Shown here piece by piece: positions 1 to 8,634 of a DNA stretch of 64,000 nt; the first letter of the stretch is position 1; each line of letters opens with the position of its first letter. The DNA is taken from positions 1 through 64,000 of the forward strand of contig NZ_JH815594.1 in the NCBI RefSeq assembly GCF_000298075.1, written 5' to 3'. Under the pieces are notes generated by a model. It had not been told where the DNA came from. It did not search any database and was given only the letters and a program-made list of their open reading frames with translations. The stretch comes from Staphylococcus massiliensis CCUG 55927 (lineage in GTDB: Bacteria > Bacillota > Bacilli > Staphylococcales > Staphylococcaceae). The translations under genes and the position numbers were made by a program.

Positions 1-261
1 TTCTTAAGTGATATATATTATATCACATTTACAATTAATTTACAAAATTAATAGCACGTTTATTAATATAATATATATTTAATATTAATGCAAGGGTTAA
101 TTTTACACCCTTTATTAAGTGAGTCGTTTGAAAAAAGCGACTTTTATATCGTAACAACTTTGCAATACAAAGTCAATAACTTTTTTAAAACTTATTAAAG
201 CAACTCATTAGCGAGTTATGCTTTCTTTAGCTCACAAGAAATTATTCTATCAGATAATCAT
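1..261. other. AT-rich intergenic region at window edge
   Basis: No open frame of useful length or RNA gene is recognisable. Two weak hairpins can be read: AAGGGT at 92-97 pairing with ACCCTT at 107-112, and AGTCGTTT at 122-129 pairing with AAAGCGACT at 134-142 followed by TTT. Either could end a plus-strand transcript that enters from outside the window, but both are short. Confidence 0.4.
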
Positions 262-310
262 AAAAAATCAAGGGCTTATTTTAATTTTTTCAAACTAAAA
301 TAAACCCTTG
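262..310 (-). terminator. Rho-independent terminator of the mrp gene
   Basis: The 15-nt arms at 269-283 and 296-310 (right arm TAAAATAAACCCTTG) pair with a single mismatch. The run of six A at 262-267 becomes a U-tract on the minus strand. It lies 34 bp past the stop codon of the Mrp-family gene. Confidence 0.8.
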
Positions 311-344
311 TCTATAACAAAACGATTAACTTGTAATTCAAGCG

Positions 345-1409
345 TTACTTAGTAGTCGCTTTAATCACTTTTTTCGCGATATCTTGATAAATACCACCTA
401 AAGTATCTTGAGGTTGGTAAACAGATGGAGAGAAATCTTTAGGATCCCATGATGGTTGTTCTAATGGCAGTTCTCCTAATAAATCCGTACCAAGTTCTTT
501 TGCTAACTTAGCACCCCCACCTTTACCAAAGACATATTCTTTATTGCCAGTTTCTTTACTTTGGAAGTAAGACATATTTTCAATAACACCAATAATTGAG
601 TGATCTGTATGTCTTGCCATCGCGCCTGCTCTAGCTGCTACAAATGCAGCAGTAGGATGCGGTGTCGTAACGATAATTTCTTTACTTGATGGTAGCATTG
701 TATGAACATCTAGCGCCACATCACCTGTACCTGGAGGTAAATCAAGGATTAAGTAATCTAATTCGCCCCATTTAACTTCTGTGAAGAAGTTTGTAAGCAT
801 TTTACCTAACATCGGGCCTCTCCAAATAACTGGAGCGTTTTCTTCAACGAAAAATGCCATTGAGATGACTTTAACGCCATGTCTTGTTACTGGTAGGACT
901 TCTTTTCCTTCAATTTCAGGTTTTTCATCGATACCCATCATATCAGGCACGCTGAACCCGTAAATATCTGCATCGATTAAACCAACATTTTTGCCTTCGC
1001 GAGCTAATGAAACAGCTAAGTTAACTGCAACTGTTGATTTACCTACGCCACCTTTACCAGAAGCAATCGCAATAAATTCAACTGGATTGTCTTTTGATAA
1101 AAGTCCTTCTATCGTAAGGTTTTCATCTTTAATGTTACCTCTATAGGCTTCAACCTTTTCGGCTGGTAATTCTTCAAAGCGGATACCTACTGTTTTAGCA
1201 CCGTTCTCTTTAAGTGTATCTACAATCTCCATTTGAAGATCTAATTGTAATTGACCACCTAGTTGCGCCATTGCAACTTTGACACTTACGTGTTCTTTTT
1301 CTTCCTTTACGGAAACTTCTAATATACCTTCAGTTTCTTTTAAAGGGACCTCTAGGATTGGATCTTTGATTTCGCCAACAAGCGATTTCACTTGTTCAAC
1401 TGTTAACAC
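345..1409 (-). CDS. mrp: Mrp/ApbC (SalA-like) P-loop ATPase
   Basis: A 354-residue cytoplasmic ATPase of the Mrp/NBP35 family, whose members carry or insert iron-sulfur clusters. Residues 1-100 resemble the small DUF59/MIP18-type N-terminal domain. The deviant Walker A motif GKGGVGKST is at 118-126, and LDLPPGTGD is the switch region. The C-terminal CxxC that binds a bridging cluster in enterobacterial ApbC is absent: ENMSYF is followed by QSKETG. The Bacillus regulator SalA shares this absence, so a regulatory ATPase is an alternative. The start is GTG, preceded by AAGGGGAG. It is transcribed alone, ending at the hairpin at 262-310. Confidence 0.88.
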   Translation of the reverse strand: MLTVEQVKSLVGEIKDPILEVPLKETEGILEVSVKEEKEHVSVKVAMAQLGGQLQLDLQMEIVDTLKENGAKTVGIRFEELPAEKVEAYRGNIKDENLTIEGLLSKDNPVEFIAIASGKGGVGKSTVAVNLAVSLAREGKNVGLIDADIYGFSVPDMMGIDEKPEIEGKEVLPVTRHGVKVISMAFFVEENAPVIWRGPMLGKMLTNFFTEVKWGELDYLILDLPPGTGDVALDVHTMLPSSKEIIVTTPHPTAAFVAARAGAMARHTDHSIIGVIENMSYFQSKETGNKEYVFGKGGGAKLAKELGTDLLGELPLEQPSWDPKDFSPSVYQPQDTLGGIYQDIAKKVIKATTK

Positions 1410-1550
1410 TTTGCAACTCCCCTTTTCATATGTAAATCGTATTTCAATTTTAACAGAATACCCACTATATGACTAAACATTGATTTTTAATTTAATCACC
1501 ATTTATAAATATATCATAAGTTTTACTCAATCGTGTCATTTATTCCCATG

Positions 1551-1730
1551 AAAAGCCCTTTGTATCCATATATCTTTTCAAAGCCCTTTGGACCCATACA
1601 TCTTTTTGAAAGACCTTCAGAACGAATTGTCCTTTATAAACCCTCTTTGAATGATACGCCTTAAAAATAAACGCTTAGTATCAAAGTGTATTTTATAAAA
1701 GCCCTTAGTATCGTACCGATATATCTTTTA
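1551..1730. repeat. Degenerate 29-bp tandem repeat, about six units
   Basis: Units start near 1551, 1580, 1609, 1638, 1668 and 1697. Each opens with a form of AAAGCCCTT and ends in a T-rich stretch such as ATATATCTTTT. Units 1, 2 and 6 are the best conserved; units 3 to 5 have diverged. The array fills most of the gap between mrp (start 1409) and an MFS gene (stop 1857). No spacers of the CRISPR kind are present and no reading frame crosses it. The flanks 1410-1550 and 1731-1800 hold no recognisable gene, apart from another GGGCTTTTC word at 1784-1792. Confidence 0.7.
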
Positions 1731-1800
1731 GAAAATTTATGACCATGATGCTTTTTTACCCAATTAGGCATGTTTGATTGAAAGGGCTTTTCAAAAGGGA

Positions 1801-1845
1801 TAAAAAAAGGCCCCGAATGATTCATCAGTAAAGATCATTCAGGGC
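1801..1845 (-). terminator. Terminator of the MFS gene at 1857-3305
   Basis: GCCCCGAATGAT at 1810-1821 pairs with ATCATTCAGGGC at 1834-1845 (one mismatch). The run of seven A at 1802-1808 gives the U-tract on the minus strand. The hairpin starts 12 bp past the stop codon. Confidence 0.9.
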
Positions 1846-1856
1846 TTTAAAGCTTA

Positions 1857-3305
1857 TTAAATTTGACGCGTATTCACATTTGTTTGGTTAGGATCACGGT
1901 CTTTAATATAGAACGACATGATGAGACCGATCGTAACAAGTATTGATGTAATAATAAACGCGAGACTAATACCGGAAGAGACCGCTTCACGGTATGCCAT
2001 GTGTTCTGAGATTTGACCGTTGTGATCGGGCTTTGCTAACTTCATACCAATCGACATGATTGTAACCATAAGTGCTGTACCAATCGAACTTGAAATGATA
2101 CGCGCTGAGTTCATGATAGCTGTACCATGCGAGATATCTTTACTTTCGAGTGCATTAATACCTGCTGTGTTGAGCGGCATCATGAGTAATGCAATCGAGA
2201 ACATACGGATACCGTAAATGACAACTAAATACCAGAACGGTGTATAAACATCTAAGAAGATGTGCAAGATGGTTGTTATAGTTAAAATAACGAAACCAGT
2301 AATGACGAGTCTACGTGCCCCGTATTTATCAAAAATCTTACCTGTGACGAGTGACATTGCGCCGTTAATAATCGCGCCTGGTAAAATGACGATACCTGAA
2401 AGCATGGCTGAAAGTCCTAATGAATTTTGAACGTACATCGGTACGAGTAAGGCTGGACCTACCATAGCTGTAAATACAATGACGGACGTGATTGTCGTAA
2501 GCGTGAATGCGCGATTTTTGAAAACGCGCAAGTTTAATAAAGGATTACGTATACGTAATTGTCTTTTCACGAAGATGTAAATAATGATGATACTTATAAC
2601 GAGTGATATCAGTACGATTGGGTTGAAGAACCCTAAGTTACCGGCACTACTGAATGCATAAAGCATGATACCGAAACCTACAGTTGAATAAACCACTGAG
2701 ATACGATCAAGTTTAGGGTCTTTGGTTTCACTATAGTTTGTTATAAACAGTGCACCTAGGATATAACAAATTGCGGCTGTAATCACGACCACGAAGAATG
2801 GTGTTCGCCAACTGTATTGATCGACTAAAAAGCCTGATAACGTAGGACTTATAGCAGGTGCGAATTGGATAACTAAACCTGCTAGACCCATGGCAAAGCC
2901 GCGTTTGTCTCTAGGGAATAGTGTAAATAATGTGAACTGCATGAGAGGCATTAGGACGCCCGCACCCATAGCTTGAATAACGCGCGCTATCATTAAGATT
3001 AAAAAGTTAGGTGCAAATGCGGCAATGACTGAACCGAGTAAGAATGCACCCATTGATAAAAGATATAAGGTCTTCGATTTAACTTTATCCATTAAATAAG
3101 CTGTAAGTGGAACCATGATACCGTTTACCAGCATAAATCCAGTAACAAGCCATTGCGACGTGTTCTCGTCAACATGCAAGCCTTTCATAATTGCTGGTAG
3201 TGCTGTATTGAGTAAAGTCTGGTTGAGTATAGCCACAAACGCACTTAATAACATAACCCCAACGATTAAATTTCGTTGCTTTGTAGAAATGGAATGAGCG
3301 TTCAT
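1857..3305 (-). CDS. MFS multidrug exporter, DHA2 (14-helix) family
   Basis: A 482-residue membrane protein with about 14 hydrophobic segments by eye, typical of proton-coupled drug exporters such as LmrB/EmrB. The first helix carries LNQTLLNTALPAI, close to the DHA2 motif with an acidic or polar residue in helix 1. The loop after helix 2 reads DKVKSKTLYLLS, and helix 5 has a motif C-like segment rich in proline and glycine (QFAPAISPTLSG). The ATG at 3305 is chosen because GGAGGGG lies 8 nt upstream; a GTG 9 nt earlier is too close to that site. Substrate unknown. It has its own terminator, and a second exporter follows upstream at 3916-5247. Confidence 0.85.
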   Translation of the reverse strand: MNAHSISTKQRNLIVGVMLLSAFVAILNQTLLNTALPAIMKGLHVDENTSQWLVTGFMLVNGIMVPLTAYLMDKVKSKTLYLLSMGAFLLGSVIAAFAPNFLILMIARVIQAMGAGVLMPLMQFTLFTLFPRDKRGFAMGLAGLVIQFAPAISPTLSGFLVDQYSWRTPFFVVVITAAICYILGALFITNYSETKDPKLDRISVVYSTVGFGIMLYAFSSAGNLGFFNPIVLISLVISIIIIYIFVKRQLRIRNPLLNLRVFKNRAFTLTTITSVIVFTAMVGPALLVPMYVQNSLGLSAMLSGIVILPGAIINGAMSLVTGKIFDKYGARRLVITGFVILTITTILHIFLDVYTPFWYLVVIYGIRMFSIALLMMPLNTAGINALESKDISHGTAIMNSARIISSSIGTALMVTIMSIGMKLAKPDHNGQISEHMAYREAVSSGISLAFIITSILVTIGLIMSFYIKDRDPNQTNVNTRQI

Positions 3306-3381
3306 GAAAGTCACCCCTCCGAATGTGTGTCTATAAATATCTATTCTAAGTAATTAAAGTTAGCATATCAAAGTTTTGGCT

Positions 3382-3846
3382 TTATTTACGTTTGCGATTG
3401 AGATTCTCACTATCTGGATAAAAGATTTCCTTGAATATATACAGTAGTCCGGATATGACAAGAATTACCCAAAAGTCGATATCAATGTCTTTATAATGTA
3501 TATGGATGATAAAGAAAAACATCGTCGTACTCACAACATAGGCAAGTAAATGGAAGGTAAGCCCTTGGAAATAAGGGCTATGAGATAACTTCTTACGAAA
3601 CGTTTCCATTAAATATTCTATTGAATAAAACACAATATATCCAAATACAATATAACTACCATAATAGTAAAGGTTCTGATAGAAGCCTTTATTAAAGCTA
3701 AACTCTGCCAGTTTAAAATAAATCAATATCCTACTTAAACCATACAATCCAAAGCCTAGAAAAGTTAAAAAGATGGCTCCGGAAATCAAAAATATTAAAC
3801 AGATAATGAGCGTCGCAATTAAATCATGCATATTAAACCTTCTCAT
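3382..3846 (-). CDS. Small multi-pass membrane protein, function unknown
   Basis: A 154-residue protein with four hydrophobic segments (about residues 8-40, 56-78, 90-112 and 116-136) and a charged tail ending NLNRKRK. I do not recognise a family. The start at 3846 (MRRFNMHD) is set by AAAGGAG 7 nt upstream. A GTG at 3870 would place the ribosome binding site inside the gene, and an ATG at 3852 lies only 1 nt from it. It sits between two MFS exporter genes on the same strand, so co-transcription is possible, but nothing shows a functional link. Confidence 0.65.
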   Translation of the reverse strand: MRRFNMHDLIATLIICLIFLISGAIFLTFLGFGLYGLSRILIYFKLAEFSFNKGFYQNLYYYGSYIVFGYIVFYSIEYLMETFRKKLSHSPYFQGLTFHLLAYVVSTTMFFFIIHIHYKDIDIDFWVILVISGLLYIFKEIFYPDSENLNRKRK

Positions 3847-3915
3847 TATCATTCTCCTTTTACATTTCACGTGTTCTTAAGTACTTATCATTATACCTTA
3901 GTTATATGAATTGGA

Positions 3916-5247
3916 TTAATGTTTTGTATCTAATTTTACAAGTGACCATATCACGATTAAGAAGATGCAGATTAAGATCACTGTAGCCGCGATATTCTGC
4001 ATGGAAAGTGAAAACAACATTAAAGGTATACCATACACATACCCCATTAGCGTCGAACCAATGGCGTTACCTAAATTTTTTGTCAGAATATATAAAGACA
4101 TCATACGTTTCATTTGTGATTTCGACGATTCTTCTTGGATGATCACGCTATCTTTCGTATAAACCGTACCAAAACTTGCACCTGATAACGTGAGTATAGC
4201 AGCTACGAGTAATGGATAATGCGCTGAGAAGATAAATAGCACAGAACATATAATCATTGTGGTGAAAGCACCTAAATATAAAGCTTTAAGCGTTAACTTC
4301 GCCTCAATTTTATTTAATACGAATGTGATGGTCATCCAAGCTAATGAAATTGGGAAGACGGTTAACCCACTTTGAATGGGTGATAACCCTTTATCTTCTT
4401 GTAAATAGATCGGCATATACACTGAAAAGCCCATTAAAACAATCGAGAACACAAAGTCTGTAAAGAACGCTAAGTTAATACGCTTTGAAAACTCTTGAAC
4501 TGGTATAAATGGCGCATGGTGTTTCTGCTCCGTTTTAACTAAGGCGATAAATGTTACTATAAATAGGATAAAACCTAAGATATTAAGCCATAACATACCT
4601 GTTGTTAGGATAGCCATAAGTAAGAAACCGATTAATGCGTAAAGTAAAATGATACCTTTATAATCAAGTTTATTCTTAACGATGGTTTCATTTTCAAAAT
4701 GGTACGTAAATAAAACGATGATAAACGCGATGATTGCGATTGGAATATTAATGTAGAAGAGCCAATGCCATGAAGCGATTTCTAAAATAAAGCCTCCGAG
4801 TAAGGGTCCAACTAGACTTGCGACACCCCACATACTGCCAACGACACCCATTACTTTATATCGAAGTGGAATATCAAATGCTAATTTCGGAATGATTTGC
4901 GTCAGTGACATGAGTACGCCGGAACCTAGACCCTGGATAAAGCGAGAAAGAATTAAAATCGCAAAGTTAGGACTTAAGCCCGCAAATAAACTACCGAGTG
5001 TGAACAAGATCAAACCACCGATTGTGACGTATATAACTTTAGATCTTGAGAAGATTTCACCTATGATAGGTGTCGCTAATACCATGGCGATAAAGTAAAC
5101 CGCAAAGACTAGCGATATTTGACCTTCAATATGTAAATATTCTTTCATAGATGGCAACGCTAACGTAATGATTGACGTTTCAATCGCAGCCATAAACATG
5201 ATGAGTAATAATGAAATAACGATTAATAACGATCTTAACTTCATCAT
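3916..5247 (-). CDS. sdrM: SdrM-like MFS multidrug efflux pump
   Basis: A 443-residue 14-helix MFS transporter. The N-terminus (MAAIETSIITLALP) carries the conserved acidic residue of helix 1 found in DHA2 pumps, and GVASLVGPLLGG is motif C in helix 5. By memory it closely resembles staphylococcal SdrM, which exports norfloxacin and dyes, and its place beside a haemolysin III-type gene and a uridylyltransferase gene also fits. The ribosome binding site TTAGGGG precedes ATGATG; either ATG may be used. A perfect 15-bp inverted repeat at 5320-5350 lies between this gene and the upstream one and may be its operator. The substrate in this species is inferred. Confidence 0.78.
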   Translation of the reverse strand: MMKLRSLLIVISLLLIMFMAAIETSIITLALPSMKEYLHIEGQISLVFAVYFIAMVLATPIIGEIFSRSKVIYVTIGGLILFTLGSLFAGLSPNFAILILSRFIQGLGSGVLMSLTQIIPKLAFDIPLRYKVMGVVGSMWGVASLVGPLLGGFILEIASWHWLFYINIPIAIIAFIIVLFTYHFENETIVKNKLDYKGIILLYALIGFLLMAILTTGMLWLNILGFILFIVTFIALVKTEQKHHAPFIPVQEFSKRINLAFFTDFVFSIVLMGFSVYMPIYLQEDKGLSPIQSGLTVFPISLAWMTITFVLNKIEAKLTLKALYLGAFTTMIICSVLFIFSAHYPLLVAAILTLSGASFGTVYTKDSVIIQEESSKSQMKRMMSLYILTKNLGNAIGSTLMGYVYGIPLMLFSLSMQNIAATVILICIFLIVIWSLVKLDTKH

Positions 5248-5319
5248 TCATACCCCTAACTTCAAAATTTTACTTAACCTTATGTAGCTTATCATTTTAA
5301 AAGTCCTAATAATATAGGA

Positions 5320-5350
5320 AAATGGTATGATTTTTAAAATCATACCATTT
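5320..5350. repeat. Perfect 15-bp inverted repeat upstream of sdrM
   Basis: AAATGGTATGATTTT at 5320-5334 and its exact complement at 5336-5350 flank a single T. No U-tract follows on either strand, which argues against an ordinary terminator. It is 73 bp before the sdrM start and 25 bp after the stop of the haemolysin III-like gene. A repressor operator or processing hairpin is possible. A second small palindrome, CCTA-N6-TAGG, lies at 5305-5318. Confidence 0.6.
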
Positions 5351-5375
5351 AAACAATTGCTTATTATATTGACGC

Positions 5376-6065
5376 TTACATGTAATACATGATTGCGATG
5401 TAATGAAATGATGAGGCTACAACGATAAATAGGTGCCAAATCATGTGGAAATAGGCACGGTGCTTTTGCGCATAAAACCAAGCACCTATCGTGTATGCGA
5501 CACCACCTAATAAGATGTATATCAGAAATGCTATCGATGCTTTCTGAATAATAATTGGAATTAGTATGATCGACATCCAACCCATAACCATGTACATCGC
5601 CATACTAAATTTAGGGTTCACGTGAGTCGCTAATACCTTGTATAGAATACCAAATATCGTAATACCCCATAATATCGCGAGTACAGTCCAACCGAGCCAG
5701 CCACCTATCATAATGACAAGTATAGGTGTGTAAGTGCCGACTATTGAAATGAAAATCATACTGTGATCAATAATCCTTAACACATATTTATGCGTCGTTC
5801 TATTCTCCATCGTGTGATAAACCGTGGATGATAAGAACATTAAGAATATACTAATGACATATATTGATAAACATACGGCATGGGCTGTACCGCCATGAAG
5901 GTAGCTTTTAACAGCTACGTAAGGTAACAGACATAGGGCTATACATGCAAATACACCATGTGAAACGGAGTTCGCAACTTCTTCACCAAATGATAATTTG
6001 ACCGTATCTTTAAAGTTTTTACGTTTTACTTTAATTTGCTTTTGTGTATTTACATGTTGTGTCAT
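5376..6065 (-). CDS. trhA: Haemolysin III / TrhA family membrane protein
   Basis: A 229-residue, seven-helix protein of the HlyIII/YqfA family, related to the PAQR/adiponectin receptor superfamily. The metal-site residues of the family can be seen: S80-x3-H84 in SSTVYH, D100 before a histidine, and H207, H211 and H221 near the C-terminus (FHMIWHLF, SFHYIA). E28 and H36 lie in the conserved first helix. In E. coli the homologue influences membrane energetics; the haemolysin name is historical. The ribosome binding site is GAGGTG. It starts 16 bp after the upstream uridylyltransferase gene, so the two probably form an operon. Confidence 0.85.
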   Translation of the reverse strand: MTQHVNTQKQIKVKRKNFKDTVKLSFGEEVANSVSHGVFACIALCLLPYVAVKSYLHGGTAHAVCLSIYVISIFLMFLSSTVYHTMENRTTHKYVLRIIDHSMIFISIVGTYTPILVIMIGGWLGWTVLAILWGITIFGILYKVLATHVNPKFSMAMYMVMGWMSIILIPIIIQKASIAFLIYILLGGVAYTIGAWFYAQKHRAYFHMIWHLFIVVASSFHYIAIMYYM

Positions 6066-6081
6066 TCTGTAACACCTCGAA

Positions 6082-7269
6082 TTAGATAATGTTCATGCGT
6101 TTTAAGTCATTTGTAGCAGTTTCAACACTATCTTTACCTTCTTTATTCTTAAGCGGACTGAATTCTTCTTCACGAGGTACTTGTAATGTTACGAATGATT
6201 TCGCATATTTAAAGATATCGAAATAGAACAATTCAAATTTAAGAGTAGGTTGTTTTACAACACCGAAATCTTCATCAAGTTGTTCTAATTGTTTGACTGC
6301 TAAATGATAAGGTAAAGGCTCTTGAACCGCGTCCTTAATGAACGATACTTTAAATGCATGGATACCTATGTTTGCATTATCAAATGAATTAGCAACAGAT
6401 TCTTCTAATTCTGAGTATTCAAGTACAGTATCTTTGCCATCTTTTTGAACAAGACGTCCAACGCTTTCATTCTCTTTAGGTTTAATAGATTTCGTCGTAA
6501 CATCTTTATTTTGTTCTGCCGTAAATCCAGCGAATACCGGATCTAGTACTTTGACTAAGACGTTATCGATATTGTTAACGAATAGGAATTCATTGCCATT
6601 ATCAATAATTTGATCTAATAAACCTGCTTTTTTAAGCGCTTTGAAAATACCACCGTTACCATTAGGTGTTTCCATAATTTCGCCGTCTTTACTTAGAACA
6701 AGTTGACCTTCTTCACTTAACGCAACAATACTTTCTTGTTTAAAGAAATGAATATGCGCACTATCATAACCGAAATAGTTTTGTTCTTCAAAGAATTTCT
6801 TCGTTTCAATATCATTAATATCACTTGTCATAATGTACCAATCAAGTGTGTAACCTGATTCTTCACGTAGTTGAAGTAATTGTTTCGCTTGAAGTTCAAA
6901 TAAGCTAACGCCTTCAATCGTAAATGAACCTTTAGGACCTTTATATCCTAAGCGTGTACCTTGACCGCCGGCCATAAGAATAACCGCAAATTTACCTTCT
7001 TTAATGGCTTGAAGTCCTTTTTTGTAAAAGTCCTCTTGAGTGGCATCGTCCATTTCAGCTTTAACATCATAAGCTACTTCATTAATTTCAGATACATCAT
7101 CAATTGTACGTCGATTTACATATACGTCTTGGTATAGCTCTTGAATGCCTTCTAAATCAAGTTCTTCTAATTTATGATGTAACGCATCTTTTTCTTTTTG
7201 ACTCATCATTTTTTCAAATTCAACTAAATGTTGTTGGTTATATTTTTCTAAATCTTCTACATTTACCAT
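6082..7269 (-). CDS. UDP-sugar (UDPGP-family) pyrophosphorylase
   Basis: A 395-residue nucleotidyltransferase that should couple UTP with a sugar-1-phosphate, releasing pyrophosphate. The signature [17 protein letters not shown] is at 99-115, and METPNGNGG and [13 protein letters not shown] are further substrate-site segments. Staphylococcal orthologues are annotated as probable uridylyltransferases. Relatives use N-acetylglucosamine-1-phosphate, but staphylococci also have GlmU, so the true sugar is uncertain. The start at 7269 (MVNVEDL) has GGAGG 9 nt upstream; a longer frame would start inside that site. It is first of a likely two-gene unit with the haemolysin III-type gene. Confidence 0.86.
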   Translation of the reverse strand: MVNVEDLEKYNQQHLVEFEKMMSQKEKDALHHKLEELDLEGIQELYQDVYVNRRTIDDVSEINEVAYDVKAEMDDATQEDFYKKGLQAIKEGKFAVILMAGGQGTRLGYKGPKGSFTIEGVSLFELQAKQLLQLREESGYTLDWYIMTSDINDIETKKFFEEQNYFGYDSAHIHFFKQESIVALSEEGQLVLSKDGEIMETPNGNGGIFKALKKAGLLDQIIDNGNEFLFVNNIDNVLVKVLDPVFAGFTAEQNKDVTTKSIKPKENESVGRLVQKDGKDTVLEYSELEESVANSFDNANIGIHAFKVSFIKDAVQEPLPYHLAVKQLEQLDEDFGVVKQPTLKFELFYFDIFKYAKSFVTLQVPREEEFSPLKNKEGKDSVETATNDLKRMNII

Positions 7270-7361
7270 GTATAAACGCCTCCACACTTTTATATGTGAT
7301 TTTATTGATACCTTAACAAAAGTATCATATCAGAATACTAAATAACAACTATCAGACTATT

Positions 7362-7877
7362 TTATGAGAAAAAGATATGTTGAATATTCAGATATTGGTG
7401 AATATAGTCTTTAAAGAAAATATATAACGTTACAGCTGAAAATGTAGACGCTAAAGATAAGTCCACCGTGCCACCCGTCTTAAATTGAAACGGAAATTTG
7501 ACCGAAATGGGTATTGGATATAAAAGCTTTACTCCTCTTTTCGTTAACATATCCAATATGATATGCGAACAAATTCCACCAATAATTGGAAAGACATAGT
7601 AATTTGGTGTATGTATGAAATTAAGTAAAACATAGATAATCCCCATAAATAAGAGGGAATGCGTAAATGTTCGGTGACCGAACACTGTTCGAATCACAAA
7701 ACTTAACAGTTTAAATTTACGACCAACCTTGCTACTTGCGTGACAAATGTCTGGTAGTAAGCTCGACAAAGCAGCAAGTGTCATAATAGTTGTTGATACA
7801 AAGATGTCTTCTTTAAAATATTGAATACTAAGTGCGCCTACGAACATACCGCAGGCTAAATGTGTTTTTCCTGTCAT
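7362..7877 (-). CDS. YdjM-like membrane-bound metal-dependent hydrolase
   Basis: A 171-residue membrane protein of the YdjM/DUF457 family. The family's metal-site pattern is present: H6 in KTHLACG, LPD at 41-43 in the second helix, and HRTFTHS at 68-74. Four hydrophobic segments follow the usual layout. Members are called inner-membrane hydrolases, but the substrate is unknown; the E. coli member is LexA-controlled. No LexA box was seen here. AAAGGAGC precedes the ATG. It is transcribed alone, divergent from the small gene at 8055. No clear terminator was found between it and 7288. Confidence 0.8.
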   Translation of the reverse strand: MTGKTHLACGMFVGALSIQYFKEDIFVSTTIMTLAALSSLLPDICHASSKVGRKFKLLSFVIRTVFGHRTFTHSLLFMGIIYVLLNFIHTPNYYVFPIIGGICSHIILDMLTKRGVKLLYPIPISVKFPFQFKTGGTVDLSLASTFSAVTLYIFFKDYIHQYLNIQHIFFS

Positions 7878-8054
7878 ATCACTTGCTCCTTTACGCTAGA
7901 GTATAACATAAAATATACGAACAAGCGAACGTATTTTCGCTTTTAAATAGTATGACATATTTTCATAATATGGTAACACAATTATCTTGAATAGATGCGT
8001 AACTATGGGGTATCATAAAAGTATATTCAATATTTATTAAAGGATGTGTCTTTA

Positions 8055-8315
8055 ATGGCAATGACAGTAAAGAAGAACGATAAAGAAGTTCGTATTCAAT
8101 GGAGAGTAGCTGACATTCGTATCCCTAATGAGGATATTGTTAATGTATCTGAAGACCAAGACATTCACGCAACACCGGACTTAGATGATGAACAAATCTC
8201 TCGTATCGGTACTACTTTTGGCAAAACGAATCGTGTAATTATTGATACTAAGGATCATGAATATATTATTTATACTTTAAACGATAAGAAAGTGTATAAC
8301 GAAGTGACGAAATAG
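8055..8315 (+). CDS. UPF0457 / YnzG-SunI-like small protein
   Basis: An 86-residue soluble protein beginning [20 protein letters not shown]. The alternating polar and hydrophobic strands, WRVADIRIP and the later [20 protein letters not shown], fit the small PH-like fold of the UPF0457 group, which includes YnzG and the sublancin immunity protein SunI of Bacillus. The start at 8055 is preceded by AAAGGA; a GTG 9 nt earlier overlaps that site. A possible promoter is TTGAAT, 18 nt, TATCAT just upstream. The family call is from memory of the pattern, and no role is shown by the context. Confidence 0.65.
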   Translation: MAMTVKKNDKEVRIQWRVADIRIPNEDIVNVSEDQDIHATPDLDDEQISRIGTTFGKTNRVIIDTKDHEYIIYTLNDKKVYNEVTK

Positions 8316-8350
8316 TTATCTAAATAACTTTGGTTGCTCTTACTTTCCTT

Positions 8351-8520
8351 TAACAGCATGCTTTCCTGTAAAGTCCAACTCGTATTTTTAATACGGTAGC
8401 TGGACTTACTAAGAAGCTCAGGCTTCTTTGTTCATGAGAAAGAGCCCCGGCTTCCTTAGCTTGATAATTTGCTTGCGCAAATTTCTGTGCCGGGGCCCCA
8501 CCCCTAGGAGTCAGCTGTTA
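8351..8520. repeat. Modular palindromic intergenic element, copy 1
   Basis: The element starts with AACAGCATGCTTTCCTG (8352-8368) and ends with CCCCTAGGAGTCAGCTGTT (8501-8519). Both sequences recur exactly, inverted, at 59136-59152 and 59077-59095. The outer TAACAGC and GCTGTTA are complementary. The core holds several hairpins: AAGTCCA with TGGACTT, AAGAAGC with GCTTCTT, AATTTGC with GCAAATT, and CCCCGGC with GCCGGGG. The last part (CTGTGCCGGGGCCCCA) resembles the GC-rich STAR-type repeats of staphylococci. The rest of the gap 8316-8350 and 8521-8576 shows nothing recognisable. Confidence 0.75.
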
Positions 8521-8576
8521 GGAAATTAATTTATGTTAAATAATTAGCAACTGAATAAGGCACTTCTTCATAATTT

Positions 8577-8627
8577 AAGGGTCTGTACAAATACCGACTG
8601 TTTCGGATTTGTACAGACCCTTTTTTT
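8577..8627. terminator. Bidirectional terminator between the UPF0457-like gene and htsC
   Basis: The 16-nt arms at 8577-8592 (AAGGGTCTGTACAAAT) and 8607-8622 pair perfectly. A seven-T tract at 8621-8627 makes it a strong plus-strand terminator. On the minus strand it lies 8 bp past htsC and is followed by a weaker U-rich tail, so it probably ends the htsABC transcript as well. Confidence 0.85.
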
Positions 8628-8634
8628 AATTGAT

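Noticed and set aside
1551-1730. CRISPR array
   Set aside because: The units are contiguous and degenerate, without unique spacers between identical repeats, and no cas gene is near.
5248-5580. 110-codon frame on the minus strand
   Set aside because: It is another frame across the end of the haemolysin III-type gene, without a ribosome binding site or protein-like composition.
8004-8015. Sigma-B promoter from the GGGTAT-like sequence upstream of the UPF0457-like gene
   Set aside because: No GTTTAA-type -35 at 12-15 nt upstream. The same TATGGGGTATCA stretch also occurs near 24848 with no gene after it.
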